Notes under the pieces: model-generated | Seen by the model: only the letters and a program-made list of their open reading frames with translations | What the model was told of the DNA's origin: nothing | Databases searched by the model: none | Translations under genes and position numbers: made by a program | NCBI GenBank assembly: GCA_007131845.1 | Contig: SLPT01000359.1 | Location: 1 to 5,349, forward strand | Length of the DNA: 5,349 nt | Direction of reading: 5' to 3' | From: Desulfobacteraceae bacterium | Lineage (GTDB): Bacteria > Desulfobacterota > Desulfobacteria > Desulfobacterales > Desulfosalsimonadaceae | Part shown: positions 5,346 through 5,349 of the stretch, piece by piece | Position numbering within the stretch: the stretch's first letter is position 1 | Layout of the letters: each line of letters starts with the position of its first letter

Positions 5346-5349
5346 GGCC

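Overview
This 5.3 kb window looks like an ordinary bacterial chromosome segment with a moderately GC-rich coding fraction and AT-rich intergenic DNA. It is built around short-chain acyl-CoA (beta-oxidation type) metabolism. No transposon, phage, CRISPR, tRNA or rRNA signature is visible. The gene set (3-hydroxyacyl-CoA dehydrogenase, acyl-CoA dehydrogenase, crotonase-family protein) and sequence style would fit a fatty-acid-oxidising proteobacterium or a Desulfobacterota ('deltaproteobacterial') anaerobe. That placement is an impression, not a result.

Left part (1-1404, minus strand). The first codons of an unidentified gene leave the window at base 1. Upstream of it are a clear Shine-Dalgarno sequence and a promoter with a perfect TTGACA box. 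Next comes a perfect 15-bp hairpin terminator, then a complete patatin-like phospholipase gene (313-1404). The terminator sits directly behind the patatin stop codon, so the two minus-strand genes are probably separate transcription units.

Middle (1405-4000). A 431-bp AT-rich divergent intergenic region separates the patatin gene from a plus-strand run. That run starts with a 3-hydroxybutyryl-CoA dehydrogenase (1836-2687) carrying all four expected catalytic residues. After a 155-base gap comes an FAD acyl-CoA dehydrogenase, best started at 2843 and not at the in-frame ATG at 2729. A possible 47-codon small ORF (4015-4158) follows 14 bases after the dehydrogenase stop.

Right part (4159-5349). 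A roughly 410-base stretch without a convincing gene carries a palindromic ACGTTAACGT site and a GC-rich, hairpin-containing leader. It precedes a 258-residue crotonase-family gene (4569-5345) with a strong ribosome binding site. By eye, this protein has alanines where both catalytic glutamates of classical enoyl-CoA hydratase should be. It resembles the ECHDC3-like branch through its VNIGLFC segment.

The three plus-strand enzymes nominally cover dehydrogenation, hydration and 3-hydroxy oxidation of acyl-CoAs. Because the crotonase appears to lack the hydratase glutamates, the hydration step may be encoded elsewhere and this protein may do something else. Related TTACGTTAA-containing dyads upstream of the first and last of these genes hint at a shared regulator, but the statistics are weak. 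I see no clearly novel multi-gene system. The most interesting items are the atypical crotonase, the shared dyads and the structured leader.
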